A DNA stretch of 58,716 bases from Lachnospiraceae bacterium (GTDB lineage: Bacteria; Bacillota; Clostridia; Lachnospirales; Lachnospiraceae): NCBI GenBank assembly GCA_024684215.1, contig JAIKXH010000029.1, positions 1 through 58,716 of the forward strand, read 5' to 3'. Shown here piece after piece: positions 26,935 to 34,725 of this stretch. The position numbers and the translations under genes are program-made. A model generated the notes under the pieces. It saw nothing but the letters and a program-made list of their open reading frames with translations. It was not told where the DNA came from and did no database searches. The number at the start of each line of letters is the position of its first letter. Within the stretch, counting starts at the first letter, position 1.

Positions 26935-27780
26935 ATGGATTTTTCAGATAAATACGAATCTCCCGTTAAGGTGGGTGAGGGCAGCTTCGGTACCGTATAC
27001 AGATGCAAAAACAAAGAGGACGGAAGCTTTGCGGCCCTTAAAGTAATTAAAGATAAAAAAGTGTGGGAAGTCGAAAAGCAGATTTTGCAGGAAGCCGACC
27101 ATCCGCTTTTTCCAAGGTTTATAGATGCAGGAGAATCGGACGGAGAATACTACATTTTAATGGAGTACATCTTTGGCGATAATTTAAACGATGTGCTGGA
27201 CAGACGAAAAGGCATGGCACAGCGCGAGGCTATGAGATTGGCTCTTACTATAGCTGACGGTCTCGGCTGGCTTCAGACTAAAGAGCACCCTGTGATCTTT
27301 AGGGATTTAAAAGCCGAAAACATAGTTCTTACACCTGAAGGTGATGTCAGACTCCTTGATTTCGGGTCCGCTTGCGGTCTCTACGGTGAAAGGGATTCTA
27401 TCAGCGGCACCCCGGGATCGTCTGCTCCCGAGCAGTTTGAAGGAGAAGAGGGCCTTTCAGCCGATGTTTATGCCTTTGGCAGATTGTTTCATTACATGCT
27501 TACGGGCGTAAATCCTTTAAGTAAAGGTGCCGAGGATAAATTCCTCCCTCTCCGGGAATTTGATGAGGGCTTAAGCTATAGCTTAGAGCTCCTTATAGAG
27601 GACTGTACCGTAGAGGACAAAAGTGAGAGACTTCCTGATATGTACTGCGTTACAAAGCGTATGGTTGAAATTGCCGCCTGCACACCTGCATCATATAAAA
27701 AGATGGAAAAGCTCTCTGCCAAAAAGATTAAGGAGAGACTTGAAAGAGGGGTTATCTACGAAAAAAACATCAGGTTATAA
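26935..27780 (+). CDS. cytosolic Hanks-type Ser/Thr protein kinase
   Basis: A 281-residue stand-alone kinase. The glycine loop G14-E-G-S-F-G19-T-V-Y, lysine K36 (A-A-L-K), catalytic loop F-R-D124-L-K-A-E-N129, D142-F-G and S-A-P-E-Q are all present, so it should be active. HRD is replaced by FRD. The activation segment contains Ser and Thr (RDSISGTPGSS). There is no transmembrane helix and no PASTA domain, so it is not the usual PrkC that monitors the wall. It starts 52 nt after rseP and heads a cluster with a PP2C-like protein, two membrane proteins and PrsW. The AAGGT ribosome site is weak. Targets are unknown. Confidence 0.88.
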   Translation: MDFSDKYESPVKVGEGSFGTVYRCKNKEDGSFAALKVIKDKKVWEVEKQILQEADHPLFPRFIDAGESDGEYYILMEYIFGDNLNDVLDRRKGMAQREAMRLALTIADGLGWLQTKEHPVIFRDLKAENIVLTPEGDVRLLDFGSACGLYGERDSISGTPGSSAPEQFEGEEGLSADVYAFGRLFHYMLTGVNPLSKGAEDKFLPLREFDEGLSYSLELLIEDCTVEDKSERLPDMYCVTKRMVEIAACTPASYKKMEKLSAKKIKERLERGVIYEKNIRL

Positions 27781-27819
27781 AGCCTTTGAGGGCAGCTTTT
27801 AAGGCTTTGCGAGTCGCAA
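27781..27819 (+). other. inverted repeats after the kinase gene
   Basis: AGCCTT (27781-27786) pairs with AAGGCT (27801-27806). Directly after, TTGCGA-G-TCGCAA (27807-27819) is a perfect palindrome. A nine-T run occurs only further on at about 27848. This may be an attenuator or operator before the next gene. Confidence 0.35.
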
Positions 27820-27887
27820 GGCTAAATGTATTAAATTAATAGCTGTAATTTTTTTTTATTTATGACCGAAATACAGAGGGGGACAAA

Positions 27888-28481
27888 ATGAAATATATTA
27901 CTTCACAGCTTAGAAAAGGACACGGAGGGAGAGTCCTTTTTGAAAAGGCTATGATAAAGAAAAACGGATTATCCGTAATCCTGGGCTGCGTATGCCTTTT
28001 ATACGGCAGGGAAGAAGAGACTATACTCCTAAGTATGGGAGAATGGTTTCAAAACACAGTAGTTGAAGAGGTCATTTCAAATGGCATCTGCGGTGACGAA
28101 GATGAGTGTACCGCGCTTTTATGTAAGCTTTTTGATTCGCCGTTTATACAGGAAATGGGAGAAATTTCCGACGAAGGGAAAATAAGTTTTTTCTTAGGAG
28201 TCGGAGAATATGTTATACTGACAGGTAGAAACACTTTCGTATTTCAAAAGGAATTCGGCATACAAAAGTTTATACCTGCGAGTGCCTACGGTGAACAGGT
28301 TATTTCGCTTGCTGAAAACAGTGCCGTTTTTATAAAGGATGGAAATTTCATTGATCTGTCGGATTATGATATAAAAAAATGTTTATCGGAAGCGGACAGT
28401 GACGAGAGGGCGCTTAGAGCTCTTGATGAAATATCCGCAGATCAAACGGACGCAGGGCTTATTTTCGTTAAGGTTGTATGA
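27888..28481 (+). CDS. degenerate PP2C-like protein (tentative)
   Basis: A 197-residue soluble protein with no certain family. The C-terminal 60 residues follow the pattern of a PP2C phosphatase tail: F-I-K-D-G-N-F at the place of the C-S-D-G-L motif, then L-S-D-Y-D-I, an R-A-L-R-A-L helix, and a closing Q-T-D-A-G-L-I-F-V-K-V strand. The N-terminal half could be read as the start of the same fold. The metal-binding Asp residues of an active PP2C (D-G-M-G and the final D-N) are not preserved, so it would be a pseudophosphatase. Placement after a kinase fits. RBS GAGGGGG precedes ATG 27888. Assignment to PP2C is inference; the gene itself is secure. Confidence 0.7.
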   Translation: MKYITSQLRKGHGGRVLFEKAMIKKNGLSVILGCVCLLYGREEETILLSMGEWFQNTVVEEVISNGICGDEDECTALLCKLFDSPFIQEMGEISDEGKISFFLGVGEYVILTGRNTFVFQKEFGIQKFIPASAYGEQVISLAENSAVFIKDGNFIDLSDYDIKKCLSEADSDERALRALDEISADQTDAGLIFVKVV

Positions 28482-28555
28482 GAGTGCGCGATGTTTATAT
28501 GGCTTTATAAAGCTTAAGTTTACTTTGGTAATAGATATGAAAGGAGGACTACGAC

Positions 28556-28879
28556 ATGGTAGATGCTGATGAACGTGTAGAAAAGCTGCTTAAGGATTCC
28601 ATCAGAAACAAAGAGAAAGAACAGATAAAAAGATCGATAATCGGTGAGATTGTCGGGTCGGTTATTTGCATAGCACTATTTGTCGTGGTATGTGTTTATC
28701 TTCCGGGTATCGGAGGAGAGAATAAGGATGTTATCAATTTCCGTTTTGGCAGCCTTATTTTACAGTCTTCCTTTATGGGATATATTGTTTTAGGTGTCCT
28801 AGGAGTAATACTGGGGACGCTCTTAACATTTATGGGAATAAAGATTCATAAGATGAAAAAAATGGATGGAGACAATTGA
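28556..28879 (+). CDS. small two-helix membrane protein
   Basis: A 107-residue protein of unknown family. Residues 1-32 are charged and cytosolic-looking (VDADERVEKLLKDSIRNKEK). Helix 1 is at about 33-55, a short outside loop holds an N-F-R-F-G stretch, and helix 2 is at about 72-96 with a basic tail. AAAGGAGG sits before the ATG. Its stop overlaps the next start (TGATG). No HxxxCxxC zinc anti-sigma motif is present, so it is not a standard anti-sigma factor, though it has the size of a regulated-proteolysis substrate. Confidence 0.75.
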   Translation: MVDADERVEKLLKDSIRNKEKEQIKRSIIGEIVGSVICIALFVVVCVYLPGIGGENKDVINFRFGSLILQSSFMGYIVLGVLGVILGTLLTFMGIKIHKMKKMDGDN

Positions 28880-29667
28880 TGGATCTATCATTTTTGTCCG
28901 AAATCTTAACTACATTATTTCAGGTGGCTATGCTTTTATTTGTGTTCATAGCTTCGACAAGACTTACAGACGGAGAGAAGAAACTTCTTGCCGTCTTTTT
29001 TGCATTCGCATTTCTTAGCTGGCTATTAAGCGATTTATATTGGCTGGTTTACGATCTGCTAAGGCCGGGAACAAGGATGCCATTCGCAGCAAATGAAATC
29101 GGTGAATGCGCGCTATCTCTTTTGCTTGGCGCAGGACTATTGTCAATAAAAGAAGAAAAAGGTGCCCCGGCTGTAGGGGAAATCATCGTTGCCATTATAT
29201 ATATGGTATGTAATGTTTCGCTTTGGATAGCGTGGTCCGGAGAATGGATGCAGGATATACTGTGCGGACTAAGCATCGGAACGCTTTTGACTATCCTTGT
29301 TAGAGAGATAAAAAGAACAAACGCGATTACAAAACAGGAGAGAATAATTATTCTTATAGCCGGCTTTTGCAATATTATTATGCAGGCGTCCATGTTTTAT
29401 GTAAATAAAAAAGCCGTAAGATTTATCGACCTTAGTTGTTATATTATAATGCTTGCGGGAGTGGCGTATTTCTGGATAAGGAGCTTATTGGGGTTAATAA
29501 AAGGCAATTCTACCAAGAACACACTCTTAGTTACGGTGGCCGCCTTTGTATGGACGATTTTGTCCATGTATATGAGCACCGGAGTGTTCTATACCGTGAT
29601 GTTACTTAGTTTAACCTTAATTCTGCCGCTTATATATGTGGCTCTTAAAAGGGAGGTAAAGGCATGA
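28879..29667 (+). CDS. polytopic membrane protein of unknown family
   Basis: A 262-residue protein with about eight hydrophobic helices and few charged loops. No enzymatic motif is visible. The arrangement of eight short helices with R-L-T-D-G-E-K-K loops resembles YhhN-like or other small sensor membrane domains, but similarity is not convincing. ATG 28879 overlaps the preceding stop by one base and has GGAG at 28868-28871. Its own stop overlaps the PrsW start (ATGA). It therefore belongs to a tightly coupled three-gene set. Confidence 0.75.
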   Translation: MDLSFLSEILTTLFQVAMLLFVFIASTRLTDGEKKLLAVFFAFAFLSWLLSDLYWLVYDLLRPGTRMPFAANEIGECALSLLLGAGLLSIKEEKGAPAVGEIIVAIIYMVCNVSLWIAWSGEWMQDILCGLSIGTLLTILVREIKRTNAITKQERIIILIAGFCNIIMQASMFYVNKKAVRFIDLSCYIIMLAGVAYFWIRSLLGLIKGNSTKNTLLVTVAAFVWTILSMYMSTGVFYTVMLLSLTLILPLIYVALKREVKA

Positions 29668-30320
29668 TAAACGCTGAAAATATTCTTATATGCATAGCGG
29701 CTCCCTTATTGATATCGGTAATTTTTTTAAAGGGAAGTTCAAAAAGATTCGGAATTTCTTTCCTGATAGGAATGATCGTATGCCTATTGTCGGCTTATAT
29801 AGGCGGGTTTATAAATCTGGCTACCGGAATGGGAGTGGATGATACCGCTGTTTTTATATCACCGATTATAGAAGAGATAATGAAGTTTTTGCCATTGGCT
29901 TTTTATGTGATTATATTTAATCCGCAAGGAAGCAATATCCTTCAGGTGGCAATCGGCATCGGAGCCGGTTTTGCCACCTTCGAGAATTGCTGCTATATCA
30001 TCACATCGGGCGCGGAAAAGCTTCATTATGTACTTATAAGAGGATTGTCCGTGGGAGTAATGCATATTGTGTGCATACTTGCTCTTGCCCTGGCAATAGT
30101 CTTACTTAGAAGGGTAAATGCTCTTTCAACCCCGGGCCTGGCAGGGGGTTTGTCATTATCCATGATTTTCCACGCCCTCTACAATCTTTTGGTTTCTGAG
30201 CCCGGGCTGTCATCCTATGTAGGATATGCACTTCCGCTTTTAACTGCGATTGCTCTTTATGTTCCTTATGTTAAGAATAAAAAGATAATAGATGAGGATG
30301 ATAACGAAGAAAAGCTATAG
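29664..30320 (+). CDS. PrsW-family intramembrane metalloprotease
   Basis: A 218-residue protein with six to seven helices. The PrsW motifs are present: E70-E71-x2-K74 (IIEEIMKFLP), F106-E107-N108, H134 and H170-x3-N174 (FHALYN). In Bacillus subtilis PrsW makes the first cut in anti-sigma factor RsiW and RasP (an RseP homologue) the second. The start overlaps the upstream stop by 4 nt (ATGA), with GGGAGG at 29651-29656. Finding PrsW and RseP about 3 kb apart is unusual and suggests a shared pathway (inference). The transcript ends in a hairpin overlapping the stop codon. Confidence 0.85.
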   Translation: MINAENILICIAAPLLISVIFLKGSSKRFGISFLIGMIVCLLSAYIGGFINLATGMGVDDTAVFISPIIEEIMKFLPLAFYVIIFNPQGSNILQVAIGIGAGFATFENCCYIITSGAEKLHYVLIRGLSVGVMHIVCILALALAIVLLRRVNALSTPGLAGGLSLSMIFHALYNLLVSEPGLSSYVGYALPLLTAIALYVPYVKNKKIIDEDDNEEKL

Positions 30321-30346
30321 GATATTTAAATCCTATAGCTTTTTCG
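30311..30346. terminator. bidirectional terminator overlapping the prsW stop
   Basis: AAAGCTATAGGAT (30311-30323) and ATCCTATAGCTTT (30330-30342) form a perfect 13-bp stem followed by T-rich sequence. The left arm includes the PrsW stop codon. It also serves the converging GH120 gene. Confidence 0.9.
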
Positions 30347-30348
30347 TT

Positions 30349-32361
30349 TTACATGACGATATTTAGCTTAGCTTTTGATGCCTTTTCATCGACAAAGGGT
30401 CCCGGTATAGCTTCGAGGCCGCGGTGATTTCCGAAAAAGTCGCTGTCAAATGTGATGGCGGTTCCGTCAGGGCTTTCAAAGCGCTGCTCCGGCTCGAAAG
30501 CGCAGCCCAATATATCACTGGTGATTATGCCGTTTTTAAAATCTTTAAGGAGGCCAAACAGATTAGTCTTGATGCTGTAGACACCTTCTTTTTCTGTTAA
30601 CTCAAACGTTACTTTATCTTTTTTGTCTACAAACTTTACCTTTTCATGCTTGCATACATTTGCGCCGTTGAAATAAGCATTTCCCTTAACCCATACAGGT
30701 AAATGACCGAAGTGAGCACCGGCTAGGGCTCCCATATCAGGCATTTCTCCGGAAGCAAAGGGTTTAAACCACTCTTCGTAGGTAGGGAAAATGTCAAAGC
30801 ACTTTGTTCCGACCGCCATGTAATCGTTGTCTGCGGGAGTCTTTTTCTTGTCCTCTATTTTATAGTGCTGAAGGAAAATATTGTTGTAAATACGATCGTC
30901 ACCGTGGAGTATGGTCATAAATCCGGCAACCTCGGTCCTGTGACGGATGTGGTAAGGAGTATAACGGGGCTCCCTCTGACCGTTAACAACACTGTCCACT
31001 CCGGAATTTATAAGAGTAAATGCTCCGAGTATAAGGTTATTTACAACACCGATTCCTTCGCTGGGAATAGTGATTGAAACCTTTGAAAGTAAAAGGTTAT
31101 TGTCGATAAGTGTAGGACCGTGGCCGACTTCGATAAATACGTCGGTGTTAAACATAATTCCGTCCCTAATCTTTACGCCGTCGGGTCTGTGGTTGTTGTG
31201 CATGAAGTTCTGGGTAATTCTCGCACCCTGTGCTTCCCAGTCGAGCCATACACCTTCAATACAGTCGTGGATATGGTTTCTGCGGATCGTAACGTCGATA
31301 GCGGCATGAAGCTTGATACCCGCGGTTTCAGCGCCTGCAAGCTGCGAAGAGTTGCAGATGTGGTGGATATGGCAGTCCTCGATAGTTGAGAAGACTCCTC
31401 CCATACGTCCGACGATACCGGTCTGTTCGCAGTGGTGTACATTGCAGCGGCGGATGATATGGCTTCCGATGCGCTCCTTTGTCCATCCGTGATACTGTCC
31501 TCTGCAGACAGCGTCGCGCTCCATCTGAGTAGGGCTCTTAACGTATTTCTCGGTAAAGTACATATTGTTTTCGGGGTCATAATACTTTCCGAGGGAGATA
31601 CCGCAGCAACGGCTTCCGTAGATCTCGCAGTCCTCGATGATCCATCCCTTTGACCAATGAGGTCCGACCATACCGTCCTGGTATGCGGCGGGAGGAGCCC
31701 AGGTAGGAGCTGCCTTATTGATATTAAAGCCGCTAACGGTTATATAGTTTACATAATTCTTATCAGGCATGAAGCAGTTTCTTCTTACCGTAACTTCGAC
31801 ATTTTCCTTGTTGGGGTCAGCGCCTCTGAAGTTTGCGTAGAGAACGGTCTCGTCTCCGACCTGTTCTGTGTACCATTTAAACCTTGATTCTTCGGCATTC
31901 CATGCGTATTCGTCCGCTTCGGCTTTGATACACTCATCAAGGGAAGCAGTCTCGTACATAGCAAGGTTGTTTAAAAATACGCAACCTGTATGACGAATTC
32001 TTGGAGCAAAATACCAGTCTCCATAGACATATTCTTTGTATGGATTGTAGGAGCCGAAGATTGAGTTGTTGATCCTTGCGGTCCAAACGTCCTTTTTGTA
32101 CTTCTTCCAGGTCTTGACCTCTTCGGCACCTGTTATTACAGCCCCCAGGGGCTTTTCTGAGCGGTATGTGATCCTTGCATCCTCGAGCCCGGCATTTACA
32201 GGGCAGACATACTCTCTGTAAACTCCGGGAGCAACGATGACTTCATCCCCCGGCTTGGCAACCTTTGCCGCATCATTAATATGCTTGAAGGGCATTTCCT
32301 TGCTTCCGTTTCCCTCCTTGGAAGCGTTAATATCAACGTAAATAATCCTGTTTTTCTGCAT
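30349..32361 (-). CDS. GH120-type beta-xylosidase (right-handed beta-helix)
   Basis: A 670-residue protein resembling Thermoanaerobacterium XylC, the founder of glycoside hydrolase family 120, along most of its length. Shared blocks include P-G-D-x-V-I-V-x-x-G-V-Y-R-E, N-P-Y-K-E-x-V-x-G-D-W, W-S-K-G-W-I-I-E-D and G-I-K-L-H-A-A-I-D-V. The beta-helix carries the two expected catalytic carboxylates: nucleophile D374 in W-L-D-W-E-A-Q-G and acid/base E411 in D-V-F-I-E-V-G-H-G-P. No signal peptide is seen, so it acts in the cytosol on imported xylo-oligosaccharides. AAGGAGG precedes the start. It stands alone, with a LacI-like palindrome upstream. Confidence 0.85.
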   Translation of the reverse strand: MQKNRIIYVDINASKEGNGSKEMPFKHINDAAKVAKPGDEVIVAPGVYREYVCPVNAGLEDARITYRSEKPLGAVITGAEEVKTWKKYKKDVWTARINNSIFGSYNPYKEYVYGDWYFAPRIRHTGCVFLNNLAMYETASLDECIKAEADEYAWNAEESRFKWYTEQVGDETVLYANFRGADPNKENVEVTVRRNCFMPDKNYVNYITVSGFNINKAAPTWAPPAAYQDGMVGPHWSKGWIIEDCEIYGSRCCGISLGKYYDPENNMYFTEKYVKSPTQMERDAVCRGQYHGWTKERIGSHIIRRCNVHHCEQTGIVGRMGGVFSTIEDCHIHHICNSSQLAGAETAGIKLHAAIDVTIRRNHIHDCIEGVWLDWEAQGARITQNFMHNNHRPDGVKIRDGIMFNTDVFIEVGHGPTLIDNNLLLSKVSITIPSEGIGVVNNLILGAFTLINSGVDSVVNGQREPRYTPYHIRHRTEVAGFMTILHGDDRIYNNIFLQHYKIEDKKKTPADNDYMAVGTKCFDIFPTYEEWFKPFASGEMPDMGALAGAHFGHLPVWVKGNAYFNGANVCKHEKVKFVDKKDKVTFELTEKEGVYSIKTNLFGLLKDFKNGIITSDILGCAFEPEQRFESPDGTAITFDSDFFGNHRGLEAIPGPFVDEKASKAKLNIVM

Positions 32362-32447
32362 ACAGCCTCCTTGTTATTAGATAGTGCATATTTCCCCGAT
32401 TTACGGGCTTCTCATAATCTGAATATACCCAAAAGTACCTCAAATTA

Positions 32448-32457
32448 ATACGCGTAT
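32448..32457. promoter_or_regulatory. LacI-type palindrome upstream of the GH120 gene
   Basis: ATACGCGTAT is a perfect 10-bp palindrome with the CG centre typical of LacI-family operators, 87-96 bp upstream of the xylosidase start. It may mediate sugar-responsive repression. Confidence 0.35.
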
Positions 32458-32486
32458 CATTCCTTAAACTGCGTAAATATTGCTAA

Positions 32487-32546
32487 AAATGCCCCCCACC
32501 CCGTCCCGGGGGTCATACGTCCCCGGGACGGGGGTGGGGGGCATTT
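32487..32546. repeat. GC-rich near-perfect palindrome (inverted pair); minus-strand terminator
   Basis: A left arm at 32487-32512 and a right arm at 32521-32546 pair over about 25 bp with one bulged base and an 8-nt loop (TCATACGT). The arms are nearly pure G/C inside ATTT ends, unlike the surroundings. The core (CCCCGGGACGGGGGTGGGG) resembles the element at 41325-41355. On the minus strand the hairpin ends in GCATTTTTAGC, so it terminates the upstream glucosyltransferase gene. Confidence 0.85.
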
Positions 32547-32550
32547 ATCC

Positions 32551-34202
32551 TTATTCAGGAGGTAGTAGTTCAGGTTTCCTCCAGTTATTACCAAGTTTAA
32601 CTATGTAATAATATAGCCCCAGTTCATCATCGCGTACTTCTGAGATATATCCATCATAAGGGTATGCAGGCATTGCATCAACTTTTGCACCGAAGTATTC
32701 GTCAAAGTAGTATCTGAAGGCAATGGTAGCGCCATCGGAGAAGTATGGTGTATCTCCGATAGGATACCCGCAGGTCTTTAAAAACTTATATATACGTCCT
32801 CTTAGGATTTGGTTTGAGTCCCAGTTTATAGAGGAGCTCCCTATGGTGGCATAGCCGGGTAGGCTCATATCGTTGTAAGTTATATTTACATCCCCAAGAA
32901 ATACAACTTGGTTTCTTTCGTCCTCGGGAAGATTGTTATCTATAAAGAACTGATCGAGATCTTTTTTCAGATCTTTGGCAATAAGTTTTTCTTGATCAAA
33001 TCTATATTCATTGGTGTAGTACAAACGTGTCGTGTAATTGAGTCCTTTCATGGAGTCAATAAACAACGGGATGCAGAAAGCTATTATGAGAACCGACTTA
33101 AAGATCGTCACTCGTTTTATACTACGACATTTATCGAAAAAGAAAATAAATTCCGAATAACAAAATAGAAGTACAAGTGCTTCAGCAATTGGAAAAATAT
33201 ATCTCATTCGTGGGCTTACTTCGCTTCCGAATAAAAGGACAAAGAAAAACGGTGAAGCAAATACAAATAATTCGCATAAAACAGGTAGTAAATATTGAGA
33301 TATTTTTTCTCGCGTTTTAAAGCAGTTGATGACAGTAAGGGCAAAGGCAATCAGACATAGCGGTACATACAGAAAACTATATAACTCTGATCCTTTTAAA
33401 ACAGCTTTGATCACGCGCAAAATATTCAGGATTCCCGTCTTGATCCCTACTTGTGGCCAAATGATCTGTTCTGTGAGGTAAGAGGAGTATTGAGAATAGA
33501 ATAATGCTGTAATGACCTCGTATATCACAAAACCTGCTATAACAAATACAGCCTGGGTAGCAAGAAATATGATCTGTTTCTTAAAGGATTCTTTTTCGTG
33601 AAGAGAAGCAATCGCAAATGTGCAGCATACATATGTCACATAAATGATCATGTTAAGCTGATAAGTGCTCACTACCAACTGAAACAGTGCTGAACTTAAA
33701 AGCAACAGGCATATTTTTTCGGGTACTTTGCTGTTTATTGATAACCTTATCAAGATATCAATCAAAGGGATCAATAATAAAGAAATAAGTACCGGGACAC
33801 TTTGACTTAAGAAGTACAACTGGCATGCCCAGTAAGGTGATACTATGAATATAATACAAAATGGGAACAGGAGATTTCTAAGTTCTTTTTTCTGAATCAT
33901 TATGGCTGCGAAAAAGAAAAGGGGCACAAAAATTAACAGAAAGAAGGTCAGAGAATTAGTAAGCCAGAGATTAAATTTGGTCATTCCCAAAAGATTTCTG
34001 ATCCACAGGATACCTTGCCTTCCTTGTCCGTCATAGGCTTCAATTCCTAAAATTGCTGCTTCGGTATCGACTCCGATTACATTTGAAAAGATCATACTGC
34101 CATGGGCAACGAAAGCAACAATAAATATGGAAAGAAGTGACCATATCGGAAAAGAAAATATATTTTTTTTAGCTCTTTGAATACTTGCAGGTTATTTGCC
34201 AT
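32551..34202 (-). pseudogene. GtrII-like glucosyltransferase, frameshifted at an A8 tract (possibly phase-variable)
   Basis: A polytopic membrane protein with about ten helices and a soluble C-terminal domain, resembling GtrII glucosyltransferases that modify surface polysaccharides. The long frame runs from 34095 to 32551 (514 residues). A well-placed AAGGAG (34211-34216) and ATG at 34202 lie upstream in another frame. Its first 13 codons lead into eight A (T8 on plus, 34163-34170), after which that frame stops. One extra A would join it to the long frame, giving 550 residues and a complete first helix (I-W-S-L-L-S-I-F-I-V-A-F-V-A-H-G). The gene has a near-consensus promoter. AT-rich codon use differs from its neighbours. 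A sequencing error, an inactive allele and slipped-strand phase variation are all possible. Confidence 0.7.
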
Positions 34203-34244
34203 GAGTTATTCTCCTTCTGAAAACTAGAGAAAAAAGACATAAAA

Positions 34245-34273
34245 ATTATATATATACATATATATTAAGTCAA
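34245..34273 (-). promoter_or_regulatory. strong promoter of the glucosyltransferase gene
   Basis: On the minus strand TTGACT (34268-34273), 17 bp of alternating A/T, and TATAAT (34245-34250), 43 nt before the ATG at 34202. The spacer is a TATATA-rich tract. Confidence 0.8.
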
Positions 34274-34346
34274 GTTCATTTCACCTTTTTACAATGCATT
34301 CCTTTATGATCTTTGTTGATATTAAGATTTGGTTAAAAAGAGTTGA

Positions 34347-34520
34347 ATGGTGGTAATAGAGAATACAATAATACTGAATCTTATCGGACTTGAAGAGTAT
34401 AATCCCTATAGTATCTGCCTGAAAACTCACGGGAAAATGGCTCAGGATAAGACTTGGTTTAAGTTTGAAGGGGAGACACTTAATTACAGTGCCTTATTAA
34501 GGAGTGGATATGCTTTCTAA
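34347..34520 (+). CDS. 57-residue orphan ORF, possibly a gene remnant
   Basis: An ATG at 34347 opens a 57-codon frame ending TAA at 34520. The product is protein-like (I-G-L-E-E-Y-N-P-Y, T-H-G-K-M-A-Q-D-K-T-W-F-K-F-E-G-E) rather than random, but I do not recognise the family. No good ribosome site is present. It ends 31 nt before a strong terminator. It looks like the C-terminal remnant of a larger gene or a genuine small protein, and lies inside the AT-rich island with the glucosyltransferase. Confidence 0.4.
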   Translation: MVVIENTIILNLIGLEEYNPYSICLKTHGKMAQDKTWFKFEGETLNYSALLRSGYAF

Positions 34521-34551
34521 TAGCATAACTAAACTACTAAACTGAAATAAC

Positions 34552-34583
34552 AAACCCGCTGCATTTTTTGCAGCGGGTTTTTC
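34552..34583 (+). terminator. intrinsic terminator upstream of metK
   Basis: AAACCCGCTGCA (34552-34563) and TGCAGCGGGTTT (34569-34580) form a perfect 12-bp stem with a T5 loop, followed by TTC-T. It closes the unit containing the orphan ORF. Confidence 0.9.
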
Positions 34584-34725
34584 TGTCCACGGGGGCATTA
34601 ATAAGTAATTTTTATCACTAACAATAAACTTTACGTAATTTTCAGGATAGCGCCCTAATGATAGTATCTTAAAAACGATTAAATAAGGCGAGAGAAAAAA
34701 CGCCGGAAAAGAAAGGTAAAGGAAA

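Noticed and set aside
28556-28879. Zinc anti-sigma factor
   Set aside because: No H-x3-C-x2-C motif and two helices instead of one; no sigma factor gene nearby.
31173-31580. 135-residue minus-strand frame in the xylosidase
   Set aside because: An alternative frame within a well-identified enzyme.
34584-34725. SAM riboswitch before metK
   Set aside because: I could not draw the SAM-I four-way junction or the SMK box; only a small GGCG/CGCC hairpin is visible.
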